From Flammeovirgaceae bacterium (GTDB lineage: Bacteria; Bacteroidota; Bacteroidia; Cytophagales; Cyclobacteriaceae), in contig JAIYCV010000047.1 in assembly GCA_027487845.1 (NCBI GenBank), forward strand, positions 1-64,000: a DNA stretch of 64,000 bases, read 5' to 3'. The position numbers and the translations under genes were made by a program. The notes under the pieces were generated by a model. The model had not been told where the DNA came from. It saw only the letters and a program-made list of their open reading frames with translations, and ran no database searches. Positions 54,962 to 63,479 of this stretch are shown piece by piece. Each line of letters opens with the position of its first letter. The stretch's first letter is position 1.

Positions 54962-55531
54962 TTAACGAATTCTTTTCTTATTGCTTAAATTGAAAGCTGT
55001 TGCAGCCCCTACTGTGGCACCTGCCAAGTGAGATTCCCATGAGACAGAAGGATCGGATGGCAAAACTCCGTAGAAAATACCACCATAAACCAAAAAAATA
55101 GCAATGGAGATAACCAATGATAACAAATCTCCTCGTAAGAAGCCGAAAAAAATCAAAAAGGAAGCCAATCCATAAATCAAACCACTAGCCCCAATGTGAT
55201 AGGATACCCGCGGGCTAAAAATCCAAACGAGCACATTGGTAAGGAAATAACAACGGAAAAACACGATGGAACCGATCCTTTCATAAAAGAAAAACAAAAC
55301 CGAACCGAGAAACAAAAGTGGAATCGTATTGGACAGCAGGTGTTGAAGACTGCCGTGAATCATAGGAGCGGTTACGATACCTACTAAGCCGTTAATACTC
55401 CGTGGTTTAATCCCTAAAAACCCAAGGTCGATATTGTATAACAACTCAAAACTAAATGTAAGCCACATTAAAAAAACCAGTCTAAACGCAACCAACGCAC
55501 TGCTAAAAATACTGGTATTGCTTTCTCCCAT
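54962..55531 (-). CDS. Rhomboid family intramembrane serine protease
   Basis: The 189-residue protein has about six membrane segments. The catalytic Ser is in GASGLIYGLASFLIFFG (Ser near residue 119) and the catalytic His in WESHLAGATVGA (His near 168). SLQHLLSNTIPLLFLGS near 61-77 matches the rhomboid HxxxN segment. It cleaves membrane proteins within the bilayer; substrates unknown. Its start overlaps the stop of the TerB-like gene by one base, and holA follows 6 bp after. Confidence 0.9.
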   Translation of the reverse strand: MGESNTSIFSSALVAFRLVFLMWLTFSFELLYNIDLGFLGIKPRSINGLVGIVTAPMIHGSLQHLLSNTIPLLFLGSVLFFFYERIGSIVFFRCYFLTNVLVWIFSPRVSYHIGASGLIYGLASFLIFFGFLRGDLLSLVISIAIFLVYGGIFYGVLPSDPSVSWESHLAGATVGAATAFNLSNKKRIR

Positions 55532-55995
55532 TAACTGCTTGGCATTTTGATCATCGGCAAATCTACGTATTTTATCTCTTCGTCACCAATTGAATTCATG
55601 CCCAATAGCCCGCCTGACGACTTCGCGATACCGAACGAAATCTCTTTCAAGTTATTGTATAGCTCCAATGCAAACTGCATGTCTAACTTGCCAAGAACAT
55701 CGCTGAAAGCGAGCAATTCTTTCTCAATGATTTTATTTCTTTTAGTTGAATCCGTTGGATACATTTGAACAATCACTTTAAGTTTATCCTCAAAGTCCTC
55801 GGCCACAAAATCATAGAATTCCAGAAGCCCACCTTTTGCTTTGGCTTGCCGTTTCTTTGCCATCTCAATTCCACTTTTTATCTCCTTTTTATCAATCGTT
55901 CCATCTGCCCCGGCAACTAATATGCTTACCAAAATTGGCGCCTTTAGCACTAATTCAATCTCGGCTGATGTGAGCTTATAAAATTCTTTTATCAT
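55531..55995 (-). CDS. TerB-like helical protein of unknown function
   Basis: About 154 residues from ATG 55995 (MIKEFYKLTSAEIELVL). An upstream in-frame ATG at 56034 would add 13 residues of poor quality. VSILVAGADGTIDKKEIKSG near 20-40 is the acidic-loop pattern of TerB-like/tellurite-resistance folds (DGTIDKxE). No signal peptide is present. Its stop overlaps the rhomboid start by one base, so the two are probably coupled. Function unknown; the TerB call is by pattern only. Confidence 0.68.
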   Translation of the reverse strand: MIKEFYKLTSAEIELVLKAPILVSILVAGADGTIDKKEIKSGIEMAKKRQAKAKGGLLEFYDFVAEDFEDKLKVIVQMYPTDSTKRNKIIEKELLAFSDVLGKLDMQFALELYNNLKEISFGIAKSSGGLLGMNSIGDEEIKYVDLPMIKMPSS

Positions 55996-56091
55996 GTTTT
56001 TATTTTTAGAAGCCGTTAATTGCTTAATTATCAATCAAATTTTGCGAATTTTATCGCCAAATAAACTACAGATTTTAGATTATTCATTACA

Positions 56092-57453
56092 ATGTACGAA
56101 AAGGATCCTGTTAAGATATTTGTAGTTGAAGACGATATCGTCTATACCAAATTCATTAAATATGTGCTCGACTTGAATCCTGACTTTGAGGTCGAGTTTT
56201 TCAAAACGGGTAAAGAATGTGTCAGCCAGCTCTATAAAAGACCATCTGTCATTACATTAGATTACTCTCTGCCTGATATGTCGGGAGCAAAAGTTCTTGA
56301 AGCAATTCGGGAATTTGATCCGCAAATAAATGTGATCATTATTTCTGCGCAGGAAAAAATAGGCACTGCCGTGGAACTCCTTAAAGCGGGAGCCTTTGAT
56401 TATATTACCAAAGACGAAGAGGCGAAAGAACGGATTTTAAACTCCATTAACAACGCTCGAAATAAAACTTCACTGATCAAAGAAATAGACTTCCTCAAAA
56501 AGGAAATAACCAATAAATATGAATTTGAAAAGGGCATCATAGGCACAAGCCCATCGATAAAGAAGGTTTTTGCATTGATGGAGAAGGCTACAAAAACCAA
56601 TATTGTGGCCTCTATATCGGGGGAGACGGGCACGGGTAAAGAGTTAGTGGCCAAAGCCATACATTACAATTCGAAACTAAAATCGAAGCCATTTGTAGCA
56701 GTAAACGTAGCGGCCATCCCCAAAGAATTAATTGAAAGCGAATTATTTGGCCATGAAAAGGGCGCTTTTACTGGCGCGCTGGGCAGGCGCATCGGAAAAT
56801 TTGAGGAGGCCGAAGGTGGCACTCTGTTTCTGGATGAAATAGGAGAAATGGATTTGTCTCTACAGTCAAAACTATTGCGGGTATTACAAGAAAAAGAAGT
56901 GACACGAGTAGGTGGAAATCAAGTAATTAAGCTCGATGTTAGAATTATCGTAGCAACCCACAAAAACCTTCAAGAAGAAGTTAGATCGGGGAAGTTCAGG
57001 GAAGACCTTTATTACAGAATCTTGGGTTTACCCATCCACTTACCGCCCCTGCGTGAACGTGGGCAGGATGTAATTTTATTGGCAAAATATTTTTTAGATG
57101 AATTTGCGAAGGAAAATCAGTTGAAGAAGTTTCGGTTGACTTCCGAAGCGCAAGACAAACTTCTCTCCTACCCCTTTCCGGGGAATGTGCGAGAGTTAAA
57201 GTCTGTGATGGATCTGGCCGCTGTGATGGCAGACGAAAGTGAAATCAACGCAAATGAAATCAACTTCAACAGCACGCATGGAGAAGAGGCTATGTTTTTT
57301 AAAGAAATGACACTTGAAGAATATACGTATCGAATTATTAGAACGTACCTTAACCGATACAATGATAATGTTCTTGAAGTGGCGAGCAAGTTAGGCATAG
57401 GGAAATCATCTATCTACCGTTATTTAAAAGAAATGGAAAAACATAATTTATGA
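56092..57453 (+). CDS. NtrC-family sigma-54-dependent response regulator
   Basis: The 453-residue protein has a receiver domain with phospho-acceptor Asp57 (VITLDYSLPDMSG). The AAA+ domain has Walker A GETGTGKE at 177-184, the sigma-54 contact loop GAFTGA at 224-229 and Walker B LFLDEI at 245-250. A Fis-type helix-turn-helix ends the protein (VLEVASKLGIGKSSIYRYLK). All key residues are present, so it should activate sigma-54 promoters upon phosphorylation. Its stop overlaps the start of the hybrid kinase gene by 4 bp, making the kinase its likely partner. Confidence 0.95.
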   Translation: MYEKDPVKIFVVEDDIVYTKFIKYVLDLNPDFEVEFFKTGKECVSQLYKRPSVITLDYSLPDMSGAKVLEAIREFDPQINVIIISAQEKIGTAVELLKAGAFDYITKDEEAKERILNSINNARNKTSLIKEIDFLKKEITNKYEFEKGIIGTSPSIKKVFALMEKATKTNIVASISGETGTGKELVAKAIHYNSKLKSKPFVAVNVAAIPKELIESELFGHEKGAFTGALGRRIGKFEEAEGGTLFLDEIGEMDLSLQSKLLRVLQEKEVTRVGGNQVIKLDVRIIVATHKNLQEEVRSGKFREDLYYRILGLPIHLPPLRERGQDVILLAKYFLDEFAKENQLKKFRLTSEAQDKLLSYPFPGNVRELKSVMDLAAVMADESEINANEINFNSTHGEEAMFFKEMTLEEYTYRIIRTYLNRYNDNVLEVASKLGIGKSSIYRYLKEMEKHNL

Positions 57454-59366
57454 AGGCCCTTGAAAATTATGTACGTGGACGAAAATTTTTCGAATCTGTA
57501 GTTGAAGATGGCTCGGATATTATCTTTATTGTTGATTTTGCTGGTAACATTCATTATTGTAATCCTTCCGTTAAAGCGGTGCTTGGCTACAATAAGAATT
57601 TTTTGCTGGGCAAGAATTTTTTCTCATACATACTACCAAACACGCTGGCAGAGTTAAAAAAAAGATACCATGTCAGTACTCAAAAAAAATATTCGTCATC
57701 GGTTGAATTTCAATTCTTATGTAAGGATAAAACGTATAAGTACCTGGAATTCAACTCTATCAACTTAAAGTTTCAAGAGGGCATTCCAGGATTGATATTA
57801 GACTGCCGCGATATCACTCAACGAAAAAAAGATGCCGAGGAATTGCTGCGCGCGCAGAAGGCAAAAGAACTTTTTTTGGCGAACATAAGCCACGAGATCA
57901 GAACACCGATTAATGGGATTTCGGGGATGGCCACCCTGTTAAGCAAGCAACCATCGCCCGAAGATCAGGCAACGTACCTAAATGCCATAAAAAGTGCAGC
58001 AGACAATTTAAAAGTAATTATCAACGATATTCTTGATCTTGCTTCAATAGAATCCGGGAAGTTAAAGTTTGAAAGCATTGGATTTAGCCTAAAAGATGTA
58101 CTTGATTCACTAGACGACATCTTTTACATCCAAGCAAAAGAAAAAGGTGTAAATTTTACAATTGACTTGGGCGCGAGTGCCAATACCATTTTACTTGGTG
58201 ATCCGGTTCGTCTAAATCAAGTACTGATAAACTTAATTAGCAATGCTTTAAAATTTACGCACAGTGGCTCGATAAAGATGACCGTTGTCGGTAAAAAAAT
58301 AAAAAACAAAATACTAATACGATTTAGCATCGAAGATACTGGAGTTGGCATACCAGCCGATAAACTTACCACGATATTCGAAAGCTTCAGTCAGGCCGAT
58401 GCAAGTGTGACGCGAAAGTATGGTGGCACCGGACTGGGCTTGACTATCGTAAAACAATTGGTTGAGCTTCAGCACGGAACAATTGCGGTAAAAAGTGAGG
58501 AGAACATCGGCTCCACGTTTGTAGTTTCCATTCCCTATTCGTTAACTACCTCAAAGAAAAAAATGGTGGAATCAATCTCTTCAAGTAGAGAGATCAATTC
58601 TAAGTCCGTTAAAGGTTTAAGGATACTACTGGTTGAAGACAATGACATAAATAGGTTGTATGCAAGCAGTATATTAAAGAATTGGGATTGTTATTTTGAA
58701 ACGGCCGAAAACGGTTTTGTTGCGATACAAAAATTAAAGAATCAGGAATTCGATATTGTGTTAATGGACATTCAAATGCCCGTGATGGACGGCTTCGAAG
58801 CAACCAAAGCGATTCGAAATGACCGTTTCAAAAACAGCAAAGTGCCCATCATCGCCATTACCGCCAACGTAACAAAAAAGGACATGGAAAAATGCCTTGC
58901 AGCCGGAATGAACGATTACATTGTGAAGCCATTTACACCGGACGATCTTCTCATTTTACTGAAACGGTATTCGAAGCAAATTGAAAATAAGAAAAGAAAA
59001 GTCACTCGTCTCAAGGGGACTATTTCGTCTCGCACTACACCTAATTTAAGTTACTTAATTGGCGTAGGAAAAGGCAATAAAACTTTTACAAACGATGTTA
59101 TCGATACTATAGTCAAGTCTTTTCCTGCAATCATCAGAGAGATCGAAATCCTAAATTCTGCATTCCAATGGCAGGAATTGGCCCGCACCATCCACAAGAT
59201 AAAGCCTTCACTAACCATGTTGGGCCTTCATGCCTTAAAGGACGAAGCTGCCGCGCTTGAAGACTTATTTTCGAAAGAAAAAAAATCGAATGAGCCCTCT
59301 GCCAGAGCCATTGCTTTTTATGAAGATCTAATTGATACACTAGAAAATCTTAAAAAGGTAAGATAG
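57450..59366 (+). CDS. Hybrid sensor histidine kinase with PAS, REC and Hpt domains
   Basis: The 638-residue protein has a PAS domain at about 13-125 (VDFAGNIHYCNPSVKAVLGY), HisKA with phospho-acceptor His148 (ANISHEIRTPINGI) and HATPase with the N-box NLISNALKF and G boxes DTGVGIP and GGTGLGL. A receiver follows with Asp440 (VLMDIQMPVMDG), then a C-terminal Hpt with His582 (TIHKIKPSLTMLG). No membrane segment is evident, so it senses a cytoplasmic signal. A full His-Asp-His relay could end on Asp57 of the coupled NtrC-type regulator. It starts inside the regulator's last codon (ATGA overlap). Confidence 0.95.
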   Translation: MKALENYVRGRKFFESVVEDGSDIIFIVDFAGNIHYCNPSVKAVLGYNKNFLLGKNFFSYILPNTLAELKKRYHVSTQKKYSSSVEFQFLCKDKTYKYLEFNSINLKFQEGIPGLILDCRDITQRKKDAEELLRAQKAKELFLANISHEIRTPINGISGMATLLSKQPSPEDQATYLNAIKSAADNLKVIINDILDLASIESGKLKFESIGFSLKDVLDSLDDIFYIQAKEKGVNFTIDLGASANTILLGDPVRLNQVLINLISNALKFTHSGSIKMTVVGKKIKNKILIRFSIEDTGVGIPADKLTTIFESFSQADASVTRKYGGTGLGLTIVKQLVELQHGTIAVKSEENIGSTFVVSIPYSLTTSKKKMVESISSSREINSKSVKGLRILLVEDNDINRLYASSILKNWDCYFETAENGFVAIQKLKNQEFDIVLMDIQMPVMDGFEATKAIRNDRFKNSKVPIIAITANVTKKDMEKCLAAGMNDYIVKPFTPDDLLILLKRYSKQIENKKRKVTRLKGTISSRTTPNLSYLIGVGKGNKTFTNDVIDTIVKSFPAIIREIEILNSAFQWQELARTIHKIKPSLTMLGLHALKDEAAALEDLFSKEKKSNEPSARAIAFYEDLIDTLENLKKVR

Positions 59367-59418
59367 TCAGCGAGCCAATTTGTTCACCCCTTCGGCTGAA
59401 AAAAGTAAGCTATAAAAG

Positions 59419-60213
59419 TTATTTTTTATAGCTCAACGCTTCTGGTATCCACCCTTGCAGGTCTCTTATTCTTGTCTCGTGCGAAGGGTGTGTAGATAGA
59501 AATTCTGGAGGTTGCTGCCCACCACTTAATGCAGACATGCGCTCCCAAAATTTTGGAGCAGTCGTAGGATCATACCCCGCCATCGCCAAAAAAATCAATC
59601 CAATATGATCCGCTTCTGATTCATCGTCTCGAGAGAATTTCAATAAACCAATGTTAGTACCGGCCCCGACTGCTTGCATTAGCAATTGGCTCGTCTGAGA
59701 AGGGTTTTGCCCCATTGCAGCACCCAGCGAAGTTAATAACCCATTTTGAAGCATACTTTGGCTCATTCGCTCCCTGCCATGGTTGGCAATAGCATGTGCC
59801 ACTTCATGCCCCATTACTACGGCCACCCCGTCCTCATCTTTGCAAATTGGCAATATGGCGGTGTAAAATGCTACTTTGCCACCTGGCATACACCATGCAT
59901 TTACCGTTTTATCGTCTTGTATAACATTAAACTCCCAGTTAAAGCCTTCCAATTGGCTCGCTAACCCTTTCGTCTGCATATAGTTTTCAACTGCCACTTT
60001 TATTTTATTTCCAACTCTCTTAACCATCTCAACCTGCTGAGCATCAGTGCCTAATTTAGACTCACTTAATACTTGTTTATATTGAGCAGCCGATTCAGCG
60101 ATAATTTCAGAATTTGAAACTAAGCTCAACTGTCTTCTGCCAGTCACGGGCACGGTGGCACAAGATTGAATGATGAGCAATACTAGTATTAAAGCGAAAA
60201 TTCGTAGGGTCAT
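59419..60213 (-). CDS. M48 family metallopeptidase lipoprotein
   Basis: The 264-residue lipoprotein has its Cys at residue 18 (IQSCAT), so it sits in the periplasm. The zinc motif HEVAH is at 136-140 and the third ligand is Glu200 in ESEADHIG. The C-terminal STHPSHETRI matches LoiP/BepA-like members, which control outer-membrane protein quality. It is divergent from the FAH-family gene. The last codons form part of a 10-bp AT-rich inverted repeat (59408-59433) that may help to end converging transcripts. Confidence 0.92.
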   Translation of the reverse strand: MTLRIFALILVLLIIQSCATVPVTGRRQLSLVSNSEIIAESAAQYKQVLSESKLGTDAQQVEMVKRVGNKIKVAVENYMQTKGLASQLEGFNWEFNVIQDDKTVNAWCMPGGKVAFYTAILPICKDEDGVAVVMGHEVAHAIANHGRERMSQSMLQNGLLTSLGAAMGQNPSQTSQLLMQAVGAGTNIGLLKFSRDDESEADHIGLIFLAMAGYDPTTAPKFWERMSALSGGQQPPEFLSTHPSHETRIRDLQGWIPEALSYKK

Positions 60214-60230
60214 TGTGTTATTGTTTACTG

Positions 60231-60238
60231 CAAAGGTA
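60231..60238 (-). promoter_or_regulatory. -7 box of the M48 peptidase gene
   Basis: On the minus strand this reads TAccTTTG, an exact match to the -7 consensus, 17 nt before the ATG at 60213. No -33 element stands at the normal distance. Confidence 0.5.
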
Positions 60239-60301
60239 CACCGTACCCTTTTAAATTTTTAAATTACAAGAATGAATTTACGCTGATTTTTTAGAATGTT
60301 T

Positions 60302-60309
60302 TAGCTTTG
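60302..60309 (+). promoter_or_regulatory. -7 box of the FAH-family gene
   Basis: TAgcTTTG is an exact match to the -7 consensus, 19 nt before the ATG at 60329. The -33 position has CTG rather than TTG. It is divergent from the M48 promoter. Confidence 0.5.
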
Positions 60310-60328
60310 CGAAAATTTAACCTGTTTT

Positions 60329-60943
60329 ATGAGAATATTCGCGATTGGACGAAATTACGCTGAACACATAAAAGAACTCAACAATGAAAGGCCCGATGAG
60401 CCTGTTATATTCACAAAGCCTGACACCGCGATTCTAAAAAACAACGCCCCCTTCTACTACCCGGATTTCTCTAAAGACATTCACCATGAAGTTGAGTTGG
60501 TGCTGAGAATTTGTAAGGAAGGAAAAAATATAGATGAACAATTTGCCTACAAATATTTTGATTCGATTGGAATAGGAATTGACTTTACAGCCAGAGATCT
60601 GCAATCTAAGGCCAAAGAAAAAGGATTGCCCTGGGATATTGCCAAGGGCTTTAATGGTTCTGCCCCGATCTCAGACAAATTTATTCCAGTCGCTAATTTT
60701 TCAGACCTCAGCAACGTAAATTTTAAACTGGAAATTGATGGACAGCTAAAGCAGCAAGGCAACACAAGCCTGATGCTGTTCAGCTTCAGTTACATTATCA
60801 GTTATCTTTCAAAATTTTTTACGTTAAAAACAGGTGATCTCATTTTCACTGGAACACCGAAAGGAGTTGGCCCCGTGGCGATTGGAAATACATTATCTGC
60901 TTACATTGAAAATGAAAAACTGTTGGAGTTTGAAGTTAAGTAA
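60329..60943 (+). CDS. Fumarylacetoacetate hydrolase family protein
   Basis: The 204-residue protein is of the short FAH type (YcgM/FAHD1-like). Metal ligands are expected in HHEVELVLRI (53-62) and GIGIDFTARDLQ (78-89). Also typical are KGFNGSAP (about 106-113) and the C-terminal FTGTPKGVGPV. Members hydrolyse acylpyruvates or decarboxylate oxaloacetate; which one applies here is not decided. The next gene starts inside its last 32 bases. Confidence 0.9.
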   Translation: MRIFAIGRNYAEHIKELNNERPDEPVIFTKPDTAILKNNAPFYYPDFSKDIHHEVELVLRICKEGKNIDEQFAYKYFDSIGIGIDFTARDLQSKAKEKGLPWDIAKGFNGSAPISDKFIPVANFSDLSNVNFKLEIDGQLKQQGNTSLMLFSFSYIISYLSKFFTLKTGDLIFTGTPKGVGPVAIGNTLSAYIENEKLLEFEVK

Positions 60944-62825
60944 GCTTAGCATTTTACTTTTATTATTTTCTCAGTATACTTTTGCTCAACTTGAAATCGC
61001 TCAGCAAGATTCTCATTTGCAAAAGAATGAACCGTACTTGTTTCCAATCTTTCCTGGAAAGCCAAACTTACTGGCGGGCTCGATGGGAGAGCTTAGGAGT
61101 ACCCATTTTCACGCGGGCTTAGATATCAGAACCAATAGCGTAACAGGCATCCCCGTGAGGGCCGCCAATGGGGGTTATGTTTCGCGGATAATAGTGGGGT
61201 CATACGGTTATGGCAAGGCGATAGTCCTTCAGCATCCGGACGGTAACCAAACGTTGTATGCCCACTTAGATAAGTTTAAAGGTGAATTGGCAGACTATGT
61301 ATTAAGCGAGCACTATTCGCGCAAATCGTTCGACCTCGATTTATTTCCTGAAAAGAACCGATTAAGAATAAATCGGGGCGATACCATTGCCCTGTCGGGA
61401 AACACCGGAGGATCGCAAGGGCCACATCTCCACTTTGAAATTAGAGATAGCTTAAATCAAGCATTAAATCCGCTTCAATTTAAGTTCGATGAAATTATCG
61501 ACACCTATGCACCCACGGCTAACAAGATTGCATTGATCACCTTAGACTCAAATTCTAGAATCAATGATAAGTTTGGCCGATTTGAATTTTATCTTTTGAA
61601 GAGCGGTGATACCTATTCCTTTGCGCAACCCATATTGGCATCTGGAAATATTGGTGTTGAGCTTTTAGCTACTGATCGAATGAACAATTCTGCTTTCCGG
61701 TTTGGTATCAATAACATGGAAATGTTTCTAAACGGAAAGAAGGTTTTTTCGCAAACTATAGACAAAATTGATTTTGAAGAAACACGAGGCATTCAAAACC
61801 TTTTCGATTACAAAGTATTAAAACAGAAAGGACAATACTTTACTAAGTTGTTCGTAGACGATGGAAATACATTTGACTACCACGAAGGGACAATTGCCAA
61901 CGGAATCATTACGGTAGATAAAGAAGACGTTCCTGTTTTAATTGAATTAAAAGACACCTATGGAAACAAAAGCGAGGTTAGTTTTAGTTTGAAACCGAGC
62001 CCGAAAACAGATCAACTTTTGCTTCCAGAAACGATTGTAAAACCCCTTGATATTGATGTTTTCAAAAATGTTATGAAAGTAACATCTAAGGCTTGCCCCG
62101 AAAATAAACTTAGTGTTTTCGTAGGAGGAAAGGTAGATACGCAATTGCCTAGCTATGGTACATCGCTCGCAAAGGTATATTTAATCGATCTCAGAAAAGC
62201 ATTGCCAGACTCCATCCGCGCTTGCGGCAACACGTTAAAAACAAACTTAAAAAAGAGTATCCCCTCAGGTCAAATCCAATCGTATAAAAGTGATTTCCTT
62301 GAGATAAAATTTGAGGAAAAAGCCTTGTATGACACACTCTATTTGACCGAATCCTACAAAGCCTTTGCTACTAGTGAAGTTTTTACAGTGGGGAGCAACA
62401 TAACCCCTTTATTTAAACCAGTTGAGATAAAACTAAAGCCCAAACGCAACTATTCGGAAAGCAAGACCAGCGTTTATGCTGCCAATGGTGGTAACCTTGG
62501 TGGAACATGGGAGCAGGGTGAGATACGATTTATGGCGCGTGACTTAGGGAGTTTCACTATTTTGCAAGACGTGACTCCCCCAACGATTACAAAAATTTTT
62601 CTCACCAGTCGTACCGCTCGATTTAAAATAGGCGACAATCGATCGGGCATTGCTTCTTTTGAGGCAACAATTGATGGCGAATGGTTGTTAATGGATTACG
62701 AATATAAAACCGGGATTTTGCTGGCAGAAAGACAAGACAAAACCAAGTTATTGAAAGGCGACTTTAAACTGAAAGTAACGGATACTGCAGGAAATGAAAA
62801 AACGTTTATTCAAAAGATTTTTTAA
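60912..62825 (+). CDS. M23 family metallopeptidase
   Basis: About 637 residues from ATG 60912 (MKNCWSLKLSKLSILLLLFS, a good signal peptide ending at TFAQ). It overlaps the FAH gene end by 32 bp in another frame. An in-frame ATG at 60834 would add 26 residues with no signal character. The LytM domain has HFHAGLD (His67, Asp71) and the HLHFE core (His172, His174), so the zinc site is intact. Several beta domains follow to the C-terminus. It should cut peptidoglycan peptides in the periplasm. Confidence 0.9.
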   Translation: MKNCWSLKLSKLSILLLLFSQYTFAQLEIAQQDSHLQKNEPYLFPIFPGKPNLLAGSMGELRSTHFHAGLDIRTNSVTGIPVRAANGGYVSRIIVGSYGYGKAIVLQHPDGNQTLYAHLDKFKGELADYVLSEHYSRKSFDLDLFPEKNRLRINRGDTIALSGNTGGSQGPHLHFEIRDSLNQALNPLQFKFDEIIDTYAPTANKIALITLDSNSRINDKFGRFEFYLLKSGDTYSFAQPILASGNIGVELLATDRMNNSAFRFGINNMEMFLNGKKVFSQTIDKIDFEETRGIQNLFDYKVLKQKGQYFTKLFVDDGNTFDYHEGTIANGIITVDKEDVPVLIELKDTYGNKSEVSFSLKPSPKTDQLLLPETIVKPLDIDVFKNVMKVTSKACPENKLSVFVGGKVDTQLPSYGTSLAKVYLIDLRKALPDSIRACGNTLKTNLKKSIPSGQIQSYKSDFLEIKFEEKALYDTLYLTESYKAFATSEVFTVGSNITPLFKPVEIKLKPKRNYSESKTSVYAANGGNLGGTWEQGEIRFMARDLGSFTILQDVTPPTITKIFLTSRTARFKIGDNRSGIASFEATIDGEWLLMDYEYKTGILLAERQDKTKLLKGDFKLKVTDTAGNEKTFIQKIF

Positions 62826-62864
62826 TTTTCGTAATCGATCAACCAACCTAAATTAATCTACATC

Positions 62865-63410
62865 ATGGCATTAAAAATTGGTGACAAAGCCCCCGACTTT
62901 AAAGTAAACAACCAGGACGGACAACCTATCACGCTCGCGGCCCTAAAAGGGAAAAAAGTGGTACTCTACTTCTACCCGAAAGACGCCACCCCCGGATGTA
63001 CGGCAGAGGCCTGCAACCTGCGCGATAACTACAAGTCATTGCTAAAGGCTGGCTATGAAGTGCTAGGCATTAGCACGGATGATGAGAAATCGCACAAAAA
63101 ATTTATTGCCAAGGAAAAATTACCGTTTTCTCTATTGGCAGATGTTGACAAAGCAGTGCATGAACAATATGGCACTTGGATTGAAAAATCAATGTATGGT
63201 AGAAAGTACATGGGTACGGCTCGCGTTACCTTTGTGATCAACGAAAAAGGAGTAATTGAAGAAATTATTGAAAAAGTAGACACAAAAAATCACACTTCCC
63301 AAATTTTAAAAGAAGACGGCTCGCCAACGGTTGCAGCAAAGAAAATTGCCAAAAAAGTAGCTCCCAAAAAGGGCAGCAAAGAAAGGCTCAAAAAAGTAAT
63401 GTCCATATAA
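62865..63410 (+). CDS. bcp: Thioredoxin-dependent peroxiredoxin (BCP type) with lysine-rich tail
   Basis: The 181-residue protein has the BCP active site ATPGCTAEAC with peroxidatic Cys45 and resolving Cys50 (C-x4-C). YFYPKD precedes it, and RVTFVINEKG lies near residue 120. The family is usually about 150-155 residues. Here a strongly basic tail of about 30 residues (VAAKKIAKKVAPKKGSKERL) follows. It reduces hydroperoxides with thioredoxin. The tail is unusual and could bind nucleic acid, but that is only inference. Confidence 0.93.
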   Translation: MALKIGDKAPDFKVNNQDGQPITLAALKGKKVVLYFYPKDATPGCTAEACNLRDNYKSLLKAGYEVLGISTDDEKSHKKFIAKEKLPFSLLADVDKAVHEQYGTWIEKSMYGRKYMGTARVTFVINEKGVIEEIIEKVDTKNHTSQILKEDGSPTVAAKKIAKKVAPKKGSKERLKKVMSI

Positions 63411-63479
63411 TCGCTTCGAGGCGGTACTTCCGTTTTTTAGTTTTAGCGAAAAGCGACACATTTGTGCAAAATTTAGCAC

